Assembly: GCA_024642725.1 (NCBI GenBank)
Contig: JAHEAO010000035.1
Span: 1 to 32,131 of the forward strand
Source: Paracoccaceae bacterium
Lineage (GTDB): Bacteria > Pseudomonadota > Alphaproteobacteria > Rhodobacterales > Rhodobacteraceae
Direction of reading: 5' to 3'
Length of the DNA stretch: 32,131 nucleotides
Below, in pieces: positions 1 to 8,328 of the stretch. The notes under the pieces are model-generated. The model did not search any database and was not told where the DNA came from. It saw nothing but the letters and a program-made list of their open reading frames with translations. The translations under genes were made by a program, and so were the position numbers. Numbering within the stretch: position 1 is the stretch's first letter; each line of letters opens with the position of its first letter.

Positions 1-830
1 AGGGCGTCGGTCGCGGCGTCGTTGTCGTTGTCCCAGAAGGCGCCAAGCGGCACTGCTTCCTGCGACAGCCACGATGGAAACAGGCTGTCATAGGGTCCGA
101 AGAACCCGGTGCTGGTGATCTGCGCGGCTTCCTGGATGACGTTCAGGCCGGTGCGCTCTGCCGCAAAGAAGCCATCCAGCGTGAAGTTGGGGTTGTCGGT
201 TGCGTCGCCGAACAGCCCGAACGGGAACTGGGTGGTCGCCGAGCTGCCAGCAGAGGCCGGCTGCGCGCGGAAGTCGGTCGAAAACGTGATGCCGTCAAGA
301 GCGGTAGCCTGGACAAAGTCGCTGCCCACGCCGAAGCCCAGCTCCAGCGCGAAACCCGCGAGTGACTGCGAGGTCTGGTTGATCAGGCGATAGAACACCT
401 GATAGTTCGACTCGGCATCGCTCGCGGTCACGTCAAAGACCAGATCGACGGGGTCCAGCCCGGTCATCTGCGTCTTCACCCGCTTGCCGCTCTGGAACTC
501 TCCGGTGCAGGTGTTCGTGGGGTTCGAGGTCATGATGCAGCCGTCCAGCGTCAGCCCGCTGGGGCCGCCCTGGGTGTAAACCTCTGGCTGCACCTTGATA
601 CCAGGGGCGACGGCCTCTGGCGGGGCGTAAGCGATCTGGCCGTTGCTGGTAGAGGTCGGATCAGACGGGTCGCCGTCGTAGACCTTGCTTGCGCTGGCCG
701 TGCCATCGGTTGCACCGACAACCACATTGTCCAGGTTCCAGCTTGTAATCGTTGCGGCGCTGGCAGCGCCCGCACCCAGAATGCCTATTCCAAAGGCGGC
801 TGACAGCAACAAATATTTTCTCGAAATCAT
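1..830 (-). CDS. Exported choice-of-anchor F-like surface protein, 3' end cut by window
   Basis: The reverse strand is open from an ATG at 828-830 to the window edge (276 codons seen, C-terminus missing). A GGAGGG ribosome site lies 3 to 9 bases before the start. Residues 1-26 form a signal peptide (positive MISRK, hydrophobic core, AASA cleavage region). The mature part begins ATITSWNLDNV and carries APGIKV, GCIMTS, SGKRVK, VDLVFDV, LINQT, FALELGFG, and near the edge FFGPYDSLF followed by AVPLGAFWDNDNDAATD. From memory this order resembles the choice-of-anchor F family, whose members end in a PEP-CTERM/VPLPA-type or other sorting tail. That tail would lie outside the window. Such proteins are exported and surface-bound, with unknown function. 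The exported nature is clear; the family name is an inference. Confidence 0.72.
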   Translation of the reverse strand, partial: MISRKYLLLSAAFGIGILGAGAASAATITSWNLDNVVVGATDGTASASKVYDGDPSDPTSTSNGQIAYAPPEAVAPGIKVQPEVYTQGGPSGLTLDGCIMTSNPTNTCTGEFQSGKRVKTQMTGLDPVDLVFDVTASDAESNYQVFYRLINQTSQSLAGFALELGFGVGSDFVQATALDGITFSTDFRAQPASAGSSATTQFPFGLFGDATDNPNFTLDGFFAAERTGLNVIQEAAQITSTGFFGPYDSLFPSWLSQEAVPLGAFWDNDNDAATDA

Positions 831-1068
831 CGTCCCTCCAATCCCAATTGCAGTGGCTTCGACGACCCGCGTCGAAGCCTGTTCGAAGGCCGTTTCGGCA
901 AATCCTGACAGGCTGTAATCTTGCGCGTCAGCACCTAGCGAGCTCACTTAGATTCATACAATGCATTTCTTGAATGTAAGCTTTGACGCAGAACAATTCC
1001 CGCAAGAAACGGGTTTTTTATGTCGCGGAAACAGTGGATACCCGGAATGGTACTTATCGGAGACCGTC

Positions 1069-1911
1069 ATGAGCACCGAAACCGGATACCACTACAACGT
1101 CATGCGCCGCGCGATCGCAGAGATCGATGCGGCGGGTCCGGCACCGCTGTCGCTTGAGGATCTGGCCGGGCGGCTGCAGATGAGCCCGGCGCATTTTCAG
1201 CGCGTCTTCTCGCGCTGGGTCGGCGTGTCGCCCAAGCGCTACCAGCAATACCTGACGCTGGATCATGCCCGCGCCCTGCTTGCCGACCGTTTCACCACGC
1301 TTGACGCCGCGAACGAACTGGGACTGTCGGGGACAGGCCGTCTGCACGACCTGTTCGTGAAGTGGGAGGCGATGAGCCCCGGCGAATACGCGCGCAAGGG
1401 GGCCGGGCTGACGATCCGCTATGGCTGGTTTGACAGCCCGTTCGGCCGGGTTCTGGCGATGGGGACGGATCGCGGTCTCTGCGGCATGGCCTTTTCCGAG
1501 GAAACCGGCGATGACGCCGCTTTCGAGGATATGTGCGCGCGCTGGCCCGAGGCCAGCTATACCGAGGATCCCGATACGATCCGGGGCTGGGTCGATGGCG
1601 CATTCGGCAATGGCGGCGCAAAGCTACACCTGATCGGCGCTCCGTTCCAAGTCAAGGTCTGGGAAGCGCTGCTGGAAATTCCTTCGGGCCATGTCACCAC
1701 CTATTCCGAGATTGCCAGCGCCATCGGCAACCCGCGCGCGGTGCGCGCCGTGGGCACTGCGGTGGGCCGCAACCCGATCAGCTGGCTGATCCCCTGCCAC
1801 CGCGCCCTGCGCAAGTCCGGCGGATTGGGCGGCTATCACTGGGGCCTGCCGGTCAAGCGGGCGATGCTGGCATGGGAAAGCGCGCGGGTCGACGGTTCCG
1901 CCGCATCCTGA
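1069..1911 (+). CDS. AraC-type regulator fused to O6-methylguanine-DNA methyltransferase (Ada-like)
   Basis: 280 aa from the ATG at 1069, which has GGAGA 7 bases upstream. The frame is open back to 961, but that extension does not look like the family. Residues about 10-110 form an AraC/XylS double helix-turn-helix (LAGRLQMSPAHFQRVFSRWVG, then LGLSGTGRLHDLF). Residues about 115-275 are a methyltransferase domain with the suicide cysteine in IPCHRALRKSGG (C243), preceded by FQVKVWEALLEIPSG. It transfers methyl groups from O6-methylguanine to its own cysteine and probably acts as a transcription factor for alkylation damage. The zinc phosphotriester-sensing N-Ada domain of E. coli Ada is absent, so sensing must differ from the classic adaptive response. 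It stands alone, with no alkB or alkA beside it. Confidence 0.9.
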   Translation: MSTETGYHYNVMRRAIAEIDAAGPAPLSLEDLAGRLQMSPAHFQRVFSRWVGVSPKRYQQYLTLDHARALLADRFTTLDAANELGLSGTGRLHDLFVKWEAMSPGEYARKGAGLTIRYGWFDSPFGRVLAMGTDRGLCGMAFSEETGDDAAFEDMCARWPEASYTEDPDTIRGWVDGAFGNGGAKLHLIGAPFQVKVWEALLEIPSGHVTTYSEIASAIGNPRAVRAVGTAVGRNPISWLIPCHRALRKSGGLGGYHWGLPVKRAMLAWESARVDGSAAS

Positions 1912-2022
1912 CGGCAAGAAGACGCCAATCGGCTCTGTCATGGCAGTTGATATTGAATAACAGCCCCACAGCGCCCTATCTGAGCGCAACGCCCAGTTCG
2001 GGGCGACAGCAATGAGGCATGC

Positions 2023-2685
2023 ATGACCATTTTCAAAACCACCACCCTTGCCGCAGTGACCGCCCTTGTTGCCGTCACTGCCTGCACCGACGTCAACACG
2101 CAGACGACGAAACCGAACCAGCGCACCACCGAAGGCGTTGCCATCGGCGCGATCAGCGGCGCATTGATTGGCGGGATTGCCGCCGACAGCCGCAAGGAAC
2201 GCCAGCGCAATGTCGTGATTGGCGCGATTGCCGGGGGCGCGCTTGGCGGCGCGATCGGCAACAGTCTGGACAAGCAGGCCGCCGATCTGCAGGCGGCCAT
2301 CGGCGACGGTCGGGTGAGCATCGTGAATACCGGCAATTCGCTTGTGGTGACGATGCCGCAGGACATCCTTTTCGACGTTGACAGCGCCCGCCTGCGCCCC
2401 GATCTGAAGTCGGATCTTCGGGCGCTTGCAAAGAACCTGCAGCAGTATCCGAATTCCCGCGTGCAGGTCATCGGCCATACCGACAGCACCGGCGATGCGG
2501 GCTATAACCAGCAGCTGTCGGCACAGCGCGCCAGCGCGGTCGGCGGTGTGCTGATCAACAACGGCGTCAGCGCCGGGCGGATCGTGACGGTCGGGCGCGG
2601 CGAATCGCAACCGATCACGACCAACCAGACGCCGGAAGGCCGCGCCCAGAACCGCCGGGTCGAAATCGTGATCCTGCCGAACTAG
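2023..2685 (+). CDS. OmpA-family outer membrane lipoprotein (YiaD-like)
   Basis: 220 aa. The N-terminus is a lipoprotein signal with lipobox VTAC (C21), so the mature protein is lipid-anchored, probably in the outer membrane. Residues about 38-85 are a glycine-zipper region (GAISGALIGGIAA, then AIAGGALGGAIG). Residues about 110-220 are an OmpA C-terminal peptidoglycan-binding domain: DILFDVDSARLRP, VIGHTDSTGD, NQQLSAQRASAV and the terminal NRRVEIVI are all present. It probably ties the outer membrane to the cell wall. The length is typical of YiaD-like proteins. It is a single-gene unit closed by a strong terminator. Confidence 0.92.
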   Translation: MTIFKTTTLAAVTALVAVTACTDVNTQTTKPNQRTTEGVAIGAISGALIGGIAADSRKERQRNVVIGAIAGGALGGAIGNSLDKQAADLQAAIGDGRVSIVNTGNSLVVTMPQDILFDVDSARLRPDLKSDLRALAKNLQQYPNSRVQVIGHTDSTGDAGYNQQLSAQRASAVGGVLINNGVSAGRIVTVGRGESQPITTNQTPEGRAQNRRVEIVILPN

Positions 2686-2706
2686 GCGAAAGCGCAGTGC
2701 ATTCGG

Positions 2707-2735
2707 AAGGCCGGGTTTGCGCCCGGCCTTATTCG
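2707..2735 (+). terminator. Rho-independent terminator after the OmpA-like gene
   Basis: A nine-base-pair stem AAGGCCGGG / CCCGGCCTT (2707-2715 with 2722-2730) with loop TTTGCG, followed by a short AT-rich run. It lies 22 bases after the lipoprotein stop codon and before the promoter region of the GntR gene. Confidence 0.85.
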
Positions 2736-2791
2736 TTGTTGTCCAATGACCTTGCCGTCTTTAGTTTGGTCTGATCAATCCGGGTGCAAAA

Positions 2792-3559
2792 ATGCCATTT
2801 CAGAAGATCCAGACAGAAAAGCTTTCGCAATCCGTCGTCCGGCAAATCGAGCTTCTTATCCTGCGCGGCATCTTGCGCCCCGGAGAGCGTCTGCCTGCGG
2901 AGCGCGAACTGGCGGAGCGGCTTGACGTTTCGCGCCCGAGCCTGCGTGACGCGGTCGCCGATCTGCAGGAACGCGGGCTGCTTGTCAGCCGGCCCGGTTC
3001 CGGGGTCTTCGTCGGCGATGTTCTGGGCTCGGCCTTCTCGCCGGCGCTGGTCCGTCTTTTCGGCAGCCATGCCGAAGCCGTGTTCGATTACATCGCCTTT
3101 CGCCGGGACATGGAGGGATTGGCCGCAGAACGTGCGGCGCGGCTTGCGTCGGACACCGATCTTCAGATCATCGGGACGGTCTTCGCCAAGATGGAAGCCG
3201 CCCATGCCAAGCGCAGTTCGGTCGACGAGGCGCGGCTGGATGCCGAATTTCATATGGCGGTCATCGAGGCCAGCCATAACGTGGTGATGCTGCATATGAT
3301 GCGGTCGATGTACGACCTTCTGCGCGAAGGCGTATTTTACAACCGATCGGTTATGTTCAAGCAACGAACGACGCGCAGCGCTCTTCTTGACCAGCACCGC
3401 GTGATGAACCGCGCCCTGCAGGACCGTGATCCGCCTGCCGCGCGCCGCGCCGTCGAGGCACATCTGGACTATGTCGAGGCCGCGCTGCAGGACCAGCAGA
3501 AGTTCGAAAAGAACGAAGCCATCGCCCGACTGCGCTTCGAGCGGGAAAAGAGCCGGTAG
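2792..3559 (+). CDS. FadR-subfamily GntR transcriptional regulator (PdhR/LldR-like)
   Basis: 255 aa. Residues about 8-75 form a winged helix-turn-helix: ILRPGERLPAERELAERL followed by VSRPSLRDAVADLQERGLL. The rest is an FCD effector domain with metal-binding acid/histidine positions in AEFHMAVIEASHN, LDQHRVMNRAL and AVEAHL. FadR-type regulators with this layout respond to organic acids such as pyruvate, lactate or fatty acyl compounds. The motifs resemble the PdhR/LldR branch, but no enzyme gene of such a pathway is adjacent, so the ligand is unknown. It stands alone, with its own terminator-bounded upstream region. Function as a DNA-binding regulator is sure; its target is not. Confidence 0.9.
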   Translation: MPFQKIQTEKLSQSVVRQIELLILRGILRPGERLPAERELAERLDVSRPSLRDAVADLQERGLLVSRPGSGVFVGDVLGSAFSPALVRLFGSHAEAVFDYIAFRRDMEGLAAERAARLASDTDLQIIGTVFAKMEAAHAKRSSVDEARLDAEFHMAVIEASHNVVMLHMMRSMYDLLREGVFYNRSVMFKQRTTRSALLDQHRVMNRALQDRDPPAARRAVEAHLDYVEAALQDQQKFEKNEAIARLRFEREKSR

Positions 3560-3692
3560 GTCCGGGCTGTCGCCGAAAGCGATCCGTGCCGGTATCCGAT
3601 CACCGATCGGCCCAGCCCGCGCGCAGGTTGTCCCCGTGCCGCCGCCAGTCTAAGTAGCCTGCCGGAAGGTATCTGATAGGATAGGATAAGAC

Positions 3693-5057
3693 ATGCCGAC
3701 AATGCGTCGTTCCGTGTTCCTGCTCTTTTGGGCAGGACTAATGGCCGTGCCGTTCGCACAATTTTCAACCTCGCCGGCGACGGCGCAGGAAACTGCCGAA
3801 CAGGTTCAGGCCGAACAGATCGCAGAGGCTGTGGCGGACGGAGCGCTGAACGAAGACCGGCGCGATCCCGAGACTGGCCTGCCACGCGAGGTTCTTGATC
3901 CAGTCGTCGAGAAAGCCGAGCTTGACCTGCGGCTTATCCCGCTGACCAAGCCGGAACTCGAACAGCTTTCCGCCAAATGGCTGGAGATTGTACGAAAGAA
4001 GACCGAAGAGGTCATGGCAGCGCAAGTCGCCATCGCCAAGACGGACGGCATGGTCGAGGATGCGGTGCGCACCGGGCTGACGGAACTGACGCTGGAGCGC
4101 AAGGACCTGTTCGACAAGTTCAGCGCGGTTATTTCCGCCCTTGAGAAGAAGGGGGGCGACCCGGCCCTTGTCGCCGAATACCGCGCTTACAGAAGCTCCG
4201 TCATCATAGAGGAAACCCGGACTTCGGACTACAAGACGCTGGTCGCAGAGGCGTTTTCATGGGTCAAGGCCAAGGACGGCGGCATAAAGATCGCGATCAA
4301 CGGCGTGGTGATCGTCGGATCCCTGATCGGCCTTCTGGTTTTCGCACGGATCGTCCGCGGTTTTGTCCGCCGGTGGATTTCCCGGGTTCCGAACCTGTCG
4401 AAACTGCTTCAGGTGTTTCTGGTGACGCTGGTCTACTGGCTGGTGCTCGCGTTCGGCCTGCTGATCGTGCTTTCCGCCTTGGGGATCGACATCTCTCCGG
4501 TCTTCGCGCTGATCGGTGGCGCATCCTTCATCATGGCCTTTGCATTTCAGGACACGCTTGGGAACCTTGCCAGCGGTCTGATGATCATGCTGAACCGCCC
4601 CTTCGATGAAGGCCATTATGTCGAGATCGGCGGCGTGTCCGGAACCGTCAGGGCGGTGAGCATCGTGGCAACCACCGTGGTGACCGCGGACAATCAGGTC
4701 ATCGTCATCCCGAACAAGAATGTCTGGGGCAACGTCATCACCAACGCGACCGCAAGTTCGACCCGGCGAGTCGACCTTGTGTTCGGGATTTCCTACGAGG
4801 ACTCGATCGCCGATGCGCTGAAGGTGATCACGGAGACCGTCAGCAAGCATCCGATGGTCCTTGCGGACCCGGAACCACTGATCAAGGTGCACCAGCTGGC
4901 CGACAGTTCAGTGAACTTCATCTGTCGGCCATGGACCAAGACCGAGGACTACTGGACCGTCTATTGGGACCTGAACCAGCAGATGAAAGAGAGCTTTGAC
5001 GCGGCTGGCATTTCCATCCCCTACCCGCAGCGCGATGTTCATATGAAGACGGCCTAG
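3693..5057 (+). CDS. MscS-family mechanosensitive channel with exported N-terminal domain
   Basis: 454 aa. A signal peptide (residues 1-31, cleavage near TATA-QE) leads into a roughly 165-residue periplasmic, charged, probably helical domain. Three membrane spans follow at about 200-222, 238-262 and 268-301. The last is the glycine/alanine-rich pore helix (GGASFIMAFAFQDTLGNLASG) typical of MscS. The beta domain follows (RPFDEGHYVEIGGVSGTVRAV, then IVIPNKNVWGNVI) and then the C-terminal alpha/beta domain. It releases solutes on hypo-osmotic shock. The ribosome site is only AGGATA, so translation may be weak. It stands alone and converges on the ATP synthase operon through a shared terminator. 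Confidence 0.93.
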   Translation: MPTMRRSVFLLFWAGLMAVPFAQFSTSPATAQETAEQVQAEQIAEAVADGALNEDRRDPETGLPREVLDPVVEKAELDLRLIPLTKPELEQLSAKWLEIVRKKTEEVMAAQVAIAKTDGMVEDAVRTGLTELTLERKDLFDKFSAVISALEKKGGDPALVAEYRAYRSSVIIEETRTSDYKTLVAEAFSWVKAKDGGIKIAINGVVIVGSLIGLLVFARIVRGFVRRWISRVPNLSKLLQVFLVTLVYWLVLAFGLLIVLSALGIDISPVFALIGGASFIMAFAFQDTLGNLASGLMIMLNRPFDEGHYVEIGGVSGTVRAVSIVATTVVTADNQVIVIPNKNVWGNVITNATASSTRRVDLVFGISYEDSIADALKVITETVSKHPMVLADPEPLIKVHQLADSSVNFICRPWTKTEDYWTVYWDLNQQMKESFDAAGISIPYPQRDVHMKTA

Positions 5058-5103
5058 CGCCGCAGGCGATGGCCCGGCACCGGGGCGCAGGGCCCACAAA
5101 CGG

Positions 5104-5133
5104 AAAAGCCCCGGTCGCAGGACCGGGGCTTTT
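5104..5133. terminator. Bidirectional terminator between mscS-like gene and atp operon
   Basis: A perfect 13-base-pair inverted repeat AAAAGCCCCGGTC (5104-5116) / GACCGGGGCTTTT (5121-5133) with loop GCAG. The A run and T run at the two ends give a U tract in either direction, so it serves both the MscS gene and atpF on the other strand. Confidence 0.95.
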
Positions 5134-5157
5134 GCCTATTGTCGCAAGACTGTCGGG

Positions 5158-5715
5158 TCAGTGCAGCTTTTCGCCGACCGCCTTGATTGCATCGTCGACC
5201 AGCGCGTTGCCGTCGGCAGCCGTCATATTGGCCGCGATCACGTCGCTTGCCGCCGCAACTGCAATCTGGATCGCCCGGTCACGGACGTCCTTGACTGCGG
5301 CAGCCTGGGCCGAAGCGATCTGATCCTCTGCCGCCGCGAGACGGCGCTTGATCGAGGCTTTCAGATCGGCCTTGGCCTGTTCCGCAGCCATGGCTGCTTC
5401 GGTCTTGGCATGCTCGATGATGCGTTCGGCCTGATCTTTGACTTCTTTCTGCTTGCGCTCGTAAGAAGCCAGAACCGTCTGAGCTTCCTCGCGCAGGGCT
5501 TTCGCTTCGTTCAGGTCGGCCTTGATGCTTTCGGCACGCGCGTCGAGCGCACCGCCGAGCTTGGCGGGAACCTTCACATAGACCAGCACCGCGATGAACA
5601 GCAGGAAGGCCAGCAACACCACGAAGTTGGTGTTGTAAAGCGAGAAGAACGGCATGTCGCCGGCAGCGAAGGCAGGCGAGGCGGCGAGCGAAAGGGCAAG
5701 GGCGAGTTTTTTCAT
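5158..5715 (-). CDS. atpF: F0F1 ATP synthase F0 subunit b
   Basis: 185 aa. It starts with a signal-like segment ending in AFAAGD, then one membrane span ([17 protein letters not shown]), then a long charged, alanine-rich helix forming the peripheral stalk. It holds the F1 head still against the rotating c ring. It is the last gene of the operon, five bases after the b' stop, and is followed by the shared terminator. The extra hydrophobic N-terminus is common in alphaproteobacterial b subunits. Confidence 0.96.
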   Translation of the reverse strand: MKKLALALSLAASPAFAAGDMPFFSLYNTNFVVLLAFLLFIAVLVYVKVPAKLGGALDARAESIKADLNEAKALREEAQTVLASYERKQKEVKDQAERIIEHAKTEAAMAAEQAKADLKASIKRRLAAAEDQIASAQAAAVKDVRDRAIQIAVAAASDVIAANMTAADGNALVDDAIKAVGEKLH

Positions 5716-5720
5716 GGCTC

Positions 5721-6305
5721 TTATCCTTTCAGCCGGGCTGTGACCGCAGCGGTGATCGCGCGGGCGTCGGCCTTGCCACCCAGGGCCGCCACGATTTCCT
5801 TGGCAGTGTCCTTGGCGACTTCCTTGATGCTGTCGATGGCAGAGGCGCGGATTTCACTGATGGCTTTTTCCGACTCGGCGGATTTGGCCGCGATTTCGGC
5901 ATCGGCCTTGGCGATCGCCACATTGAGGTCTGCCTGAATGTCGGCCTTCGCTTCGGCCACGATACGACCTGCTTCGGCGCGGGCATCGGCAAGAGCCTGA
6001 TTATAGGCCTCCTCGGCCTTGACTGCCTGCAGCTTCAGTTCTTCGGCAGCGGACAGATCATTGGTGATCGTGCCCTGCCGTTCCGCCAGGACCGCTGCGA
6101 TCCGTGGCAGAGCAACACGGCTCAGCACGAAATAGATCGTGACCAGCGTAACGACCAGCCAGAAGATCTGGTTCGAGAACCAGTCGAAGTTCAGCTGGGG
6201 CATGCCGACGTAGTGTCCGCCATGTCCTGCCGCCTCGGCCGCATGTCCCGCCGCTTCGGCCGCGCCATGCGCCGCTTCGGTGGCAGTTGTGGTTTCTGTT
6301 GCCAT
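5721..6305 (-). CDS. atpF2: F0F1 ATP synthase F0 subunit b'
   Basis: 194 aa, starting at an ATG preceded by AGGAGGA. The first ~35 residues are rich in Ala, His and Glu (repeats of GHAAEAAGH type) before [23 protein letters not shown], the single membrane span. The rest is the alanine/glutamate-rich stalk helix. Photosynthetic and many other alphaproteobacteria build the stalk as a b/b' heterodimer instead of two identical b chains. The downstream neighbour is atpF. Also called atpG or atpX in some species. Confidence 0.95.
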   Translation of the reverse strand: MATETTTATEAAHGAAEAAGHAAEAAGHGGHYVGMPQLNFDWFSNQIFWLVVTLVTIYFVLSRVALPRIAAVLAERQGTITNDLSAAEELKLQAVKAEEAYNQALADARAEAGRIVAEAKADIQADLNVAIAKADAEIAAKSAESEKAISEIRASAIDSIKEVAKDTAKEIVAALGGKADARAITAAVTARLKG

Positions 6306-6332
6306 CTTGTCCTCCTGGAACCTGATTTACAC

Positions 6333-6359
6333 CGGGTGGGCAGCACAGGCCCCCACCCG
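6333..6359 (-). other. GC-rich intercistronic hairpin between atpE and b' gene
   Basis: Inverted repeat CGGGTGGG (6333-6340) / CCCACCCG (6352-6359), 8 base pairs with an 11-base loop, in the 77-base gap after atpE. No T run follows on the minus strand, so it is probably an RNA-stabilising or processing element and not a full terminator. Confidence 0.6.
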
Positions 6360-6382
6360 ACCGTAAGGATGGTTCGAAGAGA

Positions 6383-6619
6383 TTAGACGGCGAACATCAG
6401 CAGAAGTGCTACGAGGAACGAGAAGATCCCCAGCGCTTCGGCAAACGCAATACCGATGAACATCGTGGCTGTCTGACCAGCAGCGGCCGACGGGTTGCGC
6501 AATGCGCCTGCAATGTAGTTACCAACAACGTGGCCCACACCAACAGCGGCTCCGCCCATGCCCGTACAGGCCAGACCGGCACCGATGTATGCGCCCATTT
6601 GTACGATATCGCCTTCCAT
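6383..6619 (-). CDS. atpE: F0F1 ATP synthase F0 subunit c
   Basis: 78 aa, two-helix hairpin. Helix 1 is glycine/alanine-rich ([21 protein letters not shown]). The polar loop is RNPSA. Helix 2 carries the proton-binding glutamate E61 in [13 protein letters not shown]. Ten or more copies form the rotor ring that couples proton flow to ATP synthesis. The ribosome site AAGGAG, 6 bases before the ATG, is the best in the operon. Length is normal for the family. Confidence 0.97.
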   Translation of the reverse strand: MEGDIVQMGAYIGAGLACTGMGGAAVGVGHVVGNYIAGALRNPSAAAGQTATMFIGIAFAEALGIFSFLVALLLMFAV

Positions 6620-6666
6620 AGTAGTCTCCTTACGACTTGAATTGGCTTGATTTTCCCGTGACCGGC

Positions 6667-7422
6667 TTAGTGGTGTGGATGCAGCGCATCCTTGAGGTAG
6701 ACACAGGTGAGAATGGCAAACACATAGGCCTGGATGAAGGACACGAGGACCTCCAGCGCATAGACCGCGGTGATTGCCGCGACGGGTGCGATCGCTCCGA
6801 CACCCAGTACGCCCGCAAAGCCGGCGAACACTTTGATCACGGCGTGGCCTGCCATCATGTTACCCGCAAGACGGATAGAATGGCTGACCGGCCGCACGAA
6901 ATACGAAATGATCTCGATCAGGGCCAGGATGGGCCGCAGCACCAGGGGGGCCGCCGAGATCCAGAACAGCGACAGGAAACCGACGCCGTTTTTCACGATG
7001 CCGAGGATCGTGACGAAGAAGAACACTGCCAGCGCCATCGTCGCGGTAACCGCAATATGGCTGGTGGTGGTGAATGCCATCGGCAACAGCCCGAGGAAGT
7101 TCGCGAAGACGATGAAGATGAACAGCGTCATGATATAGGGGAAGTATTTCAGGCCGTCCTTGCCTGCGACATCCTCGACCATCTTGTGAACAAAGCCGTA
7201 GGCCAGTTCCGCGATCGACTGAACCCGGTTCGGCACGATCGCCCGACCGCGCGTGCCCAGCACCAGAAGCCCGATCACGCAGAGAACCGTCAGCGCCATC
7301 CACAGCGTCACGTTCGTCGGCGTGTAGAAATTGATGGTTTCGCCGCCAAACAGGGGTTTGACCACGAACTGATCCATCGGGTGGATCTGAAGGCCGCTCG
7401 GTGCTGCTGCTTCTGTCGACAC
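6667..7422 (-). CDS. atpB: F0F1 ATP synthase F0 subunit a
   Basis: 251 aa from a GTG start at 7420-7422 (reads [12 protein letters not shown]), with AAGGGA upstream. The frame is open further upstream, but that stretch overlaps atpI and is not family sequence. There are at least five membrane spans. The essential arginine that meets the c-ring carboxylate is in the motif [13 protein letters not shown]. The protein forms the proton half-channels in the membrane. The start lies 2 bases after the atpI stop, so translation is likely coupled. Confidence 0.96.
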   Translation of the reverse strand: MSTEAAAPSGLQIHPMDQFVVKPLFGGETINFYTPTNVTLWMALTVLCVIGLLVLGTRGRAIVPNRVQSIAELAYGFVHKMVEDVAGKDGLKYFPYIMTLFIFIVFANFLGLLPMAFTTTSHIAVTATMALAVFFFVTILGIVKNGVGFLSLFWISAAPLVLRPILALIEIISYFVRPVSHSIRLAGNMMAGHAVIKVFAGFAGVLGVGAIAPVAAITAVYALEVLVSFIQAYVFAILTCVYLKDALHPHH

Positions 7423-7424
7423 GT

Positions 7425-7754
7425 CTAGTCCCTTCTCTCGTCCCTGGCCACTTCGGCCATCTTGTCCTTTTGGACCTCTTGCGCCGTGCGCAGCATCACC
7501 CGCACCCCGGCCGCGAAGCCCAGCAATATGAACAGCACCAGAAAGATGGGCAGGGTTCCGAAAAGGGAATCCAGCCCGTATCCGATGCCGAAGCCGACCA
7601 GAAGGCCGGTCACCAGCTCGACCACCATGCGCCACGCCAGATGCGCCTGTGCGTGGTGGTCTTCCATCTTCGAGGTCGGCGCGTCGGCCTGTTTCGCCGC
7701 TTCGATCCGCTTTTCGAGCCGGGCGAGCCGGTCTTTGTCAGCCTGATCAATCAT
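7425..7754 (-). CDS. atpI: F0F1 ATP synthase assembly protein AtpI
   Basis: 109 aa from the ATG at 7752-7754, which has AGGGGG upstream. A GTG at 7785-7787 in the same frame is less likely. A charged N-terminus ([16 protein letters not shown]) is followed by two membrane spans ([19 protein letters not shown] and [19 protein letters not shown]) and a charged tail. AtpI helps c-ring assembly and may conduct Mg2+. It is the promoter-proximal gene of the F0 operon. The 229 bases to the divergent ArsR gene hold the promoter region. Confidence 0.94.
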   Translation of the reverse strand: MIDQADKDRLARLEKRIEAAKQADAPTSKMEDHHAQAHLAWRMVVELVTGLLVGFGIGYGLDSLFGTLPIFLVLFILLGFAAGVRVMLRTAQEVQKDKMAEVARDERRD

Positions 7755-7842
7755 GACGAAAGCCCCCTTGGACAGTCGCGCGGACACTATGAATGCATGG
7801 GGTCCGAGTCAAGCGCCGAAACTGCGACGTCAAGACAAGTTA

Positions 7843-7862
7843 ATCCATTGATAAAAATGGAT
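7843..7862. promoter_or_regulatory. Candidate operator palindrome between atpI and the ArsR-type gene
   Basis: Inverted repeat ATCCATT (7843-7849) / AATGGAT (7856-7862) with spacer GATAAA, in the AT-rich middle of the divergent intergenic region. Its size and place fit an ArsR-family operator. The link to this regulator is inferred. Confidence 0.4.
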
Positions 7863-7983
7863 ATTTTAAAACAGAAGAAGGAGTGTGCTTGTGCCGGAAT
7901 GCCGCAGGTTCGAGCTTTGCGGCGAGTTTGTCATATTCAACCTTTCGGTTGACGGTTCCCGCGCCGTGTTCATAACAGGCGGA

Positions 7984-8322
7984 ATGGAAAGCCGTTTGGA
8001 CAGTCTGTTTGCCGCACTCGCCGATCCCACGCGGCGGGCGATCCTGACCATGCTGCTCGAAGACGACATGGCGGTCACCGACGTGGCGGAACCGTTCCAG
8101 ATGTCTCTGGCGGCGATTTCCAAGCACCTTGTGATCCTGACCCGCGCCGGCCTGATCAGCCAGGAAAAGCGCGGAAGGGTGAAGTGGTGCAAGCTGGAAC
8201 CCGACGCGATGCGCGATGTCACGGTCTGGGTGCAGGGCTTCGGGCAGTTCGAACCGGTGAACCTCGATGCCTTCGAGCGGTTTCTGGAAACCGAGTTGCA
8301 AGGCGGCTCCGAGGCGGACTGA
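7984..8322 (+). CDS. ArsR-family (SdpR-like) winged-helix transcriptional regulator
   Basis: 112 aa from the ATG at 7984 (MESRLDSLFAALADPTRRAIL), the length and start usual for this family. The helix-turn-helix is VTDVAEPFQMSLAAISKHLVIL, followed by the wing GLISQEKRGRVKWCKLEP. No metal-binding cysteine pair is seen, so this is the metal-independent SdpR-like branch. The start is uncertain. The ATG has no well-spaced ribosome site, and TTGACG (7949-7954) and CATAAC (7971-7976) could drive a leaderless transcript. Alternatively, the in-frame GTG at 7891 has an excellent AAGGAG 8 bases upstream and would add 31 unusual residues. It diverges from the ATP synthase operon and converges on the EamA gene with only 6 bases between stops. 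Confidence 0.85.
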   Translation: MESRLDSLFAALADPTRRAILTMLLEDDMAVTDVAEPFQMSLAAISKHLVILTRAGLISQEKRGRVKWCKLEPDAMRDVTVWVQGFGQFEPVNLDAFERFLETELQGGSEAD

Positions 8323-8328
8323 TCCGTC

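Noticed and set aside
999-1019. CCCG-N7-CGGG hairpin followed by six Ts upstream of the Ada-like gene
   Set aside because: Only four base pairs; too weak to call a terminator or attenuator.
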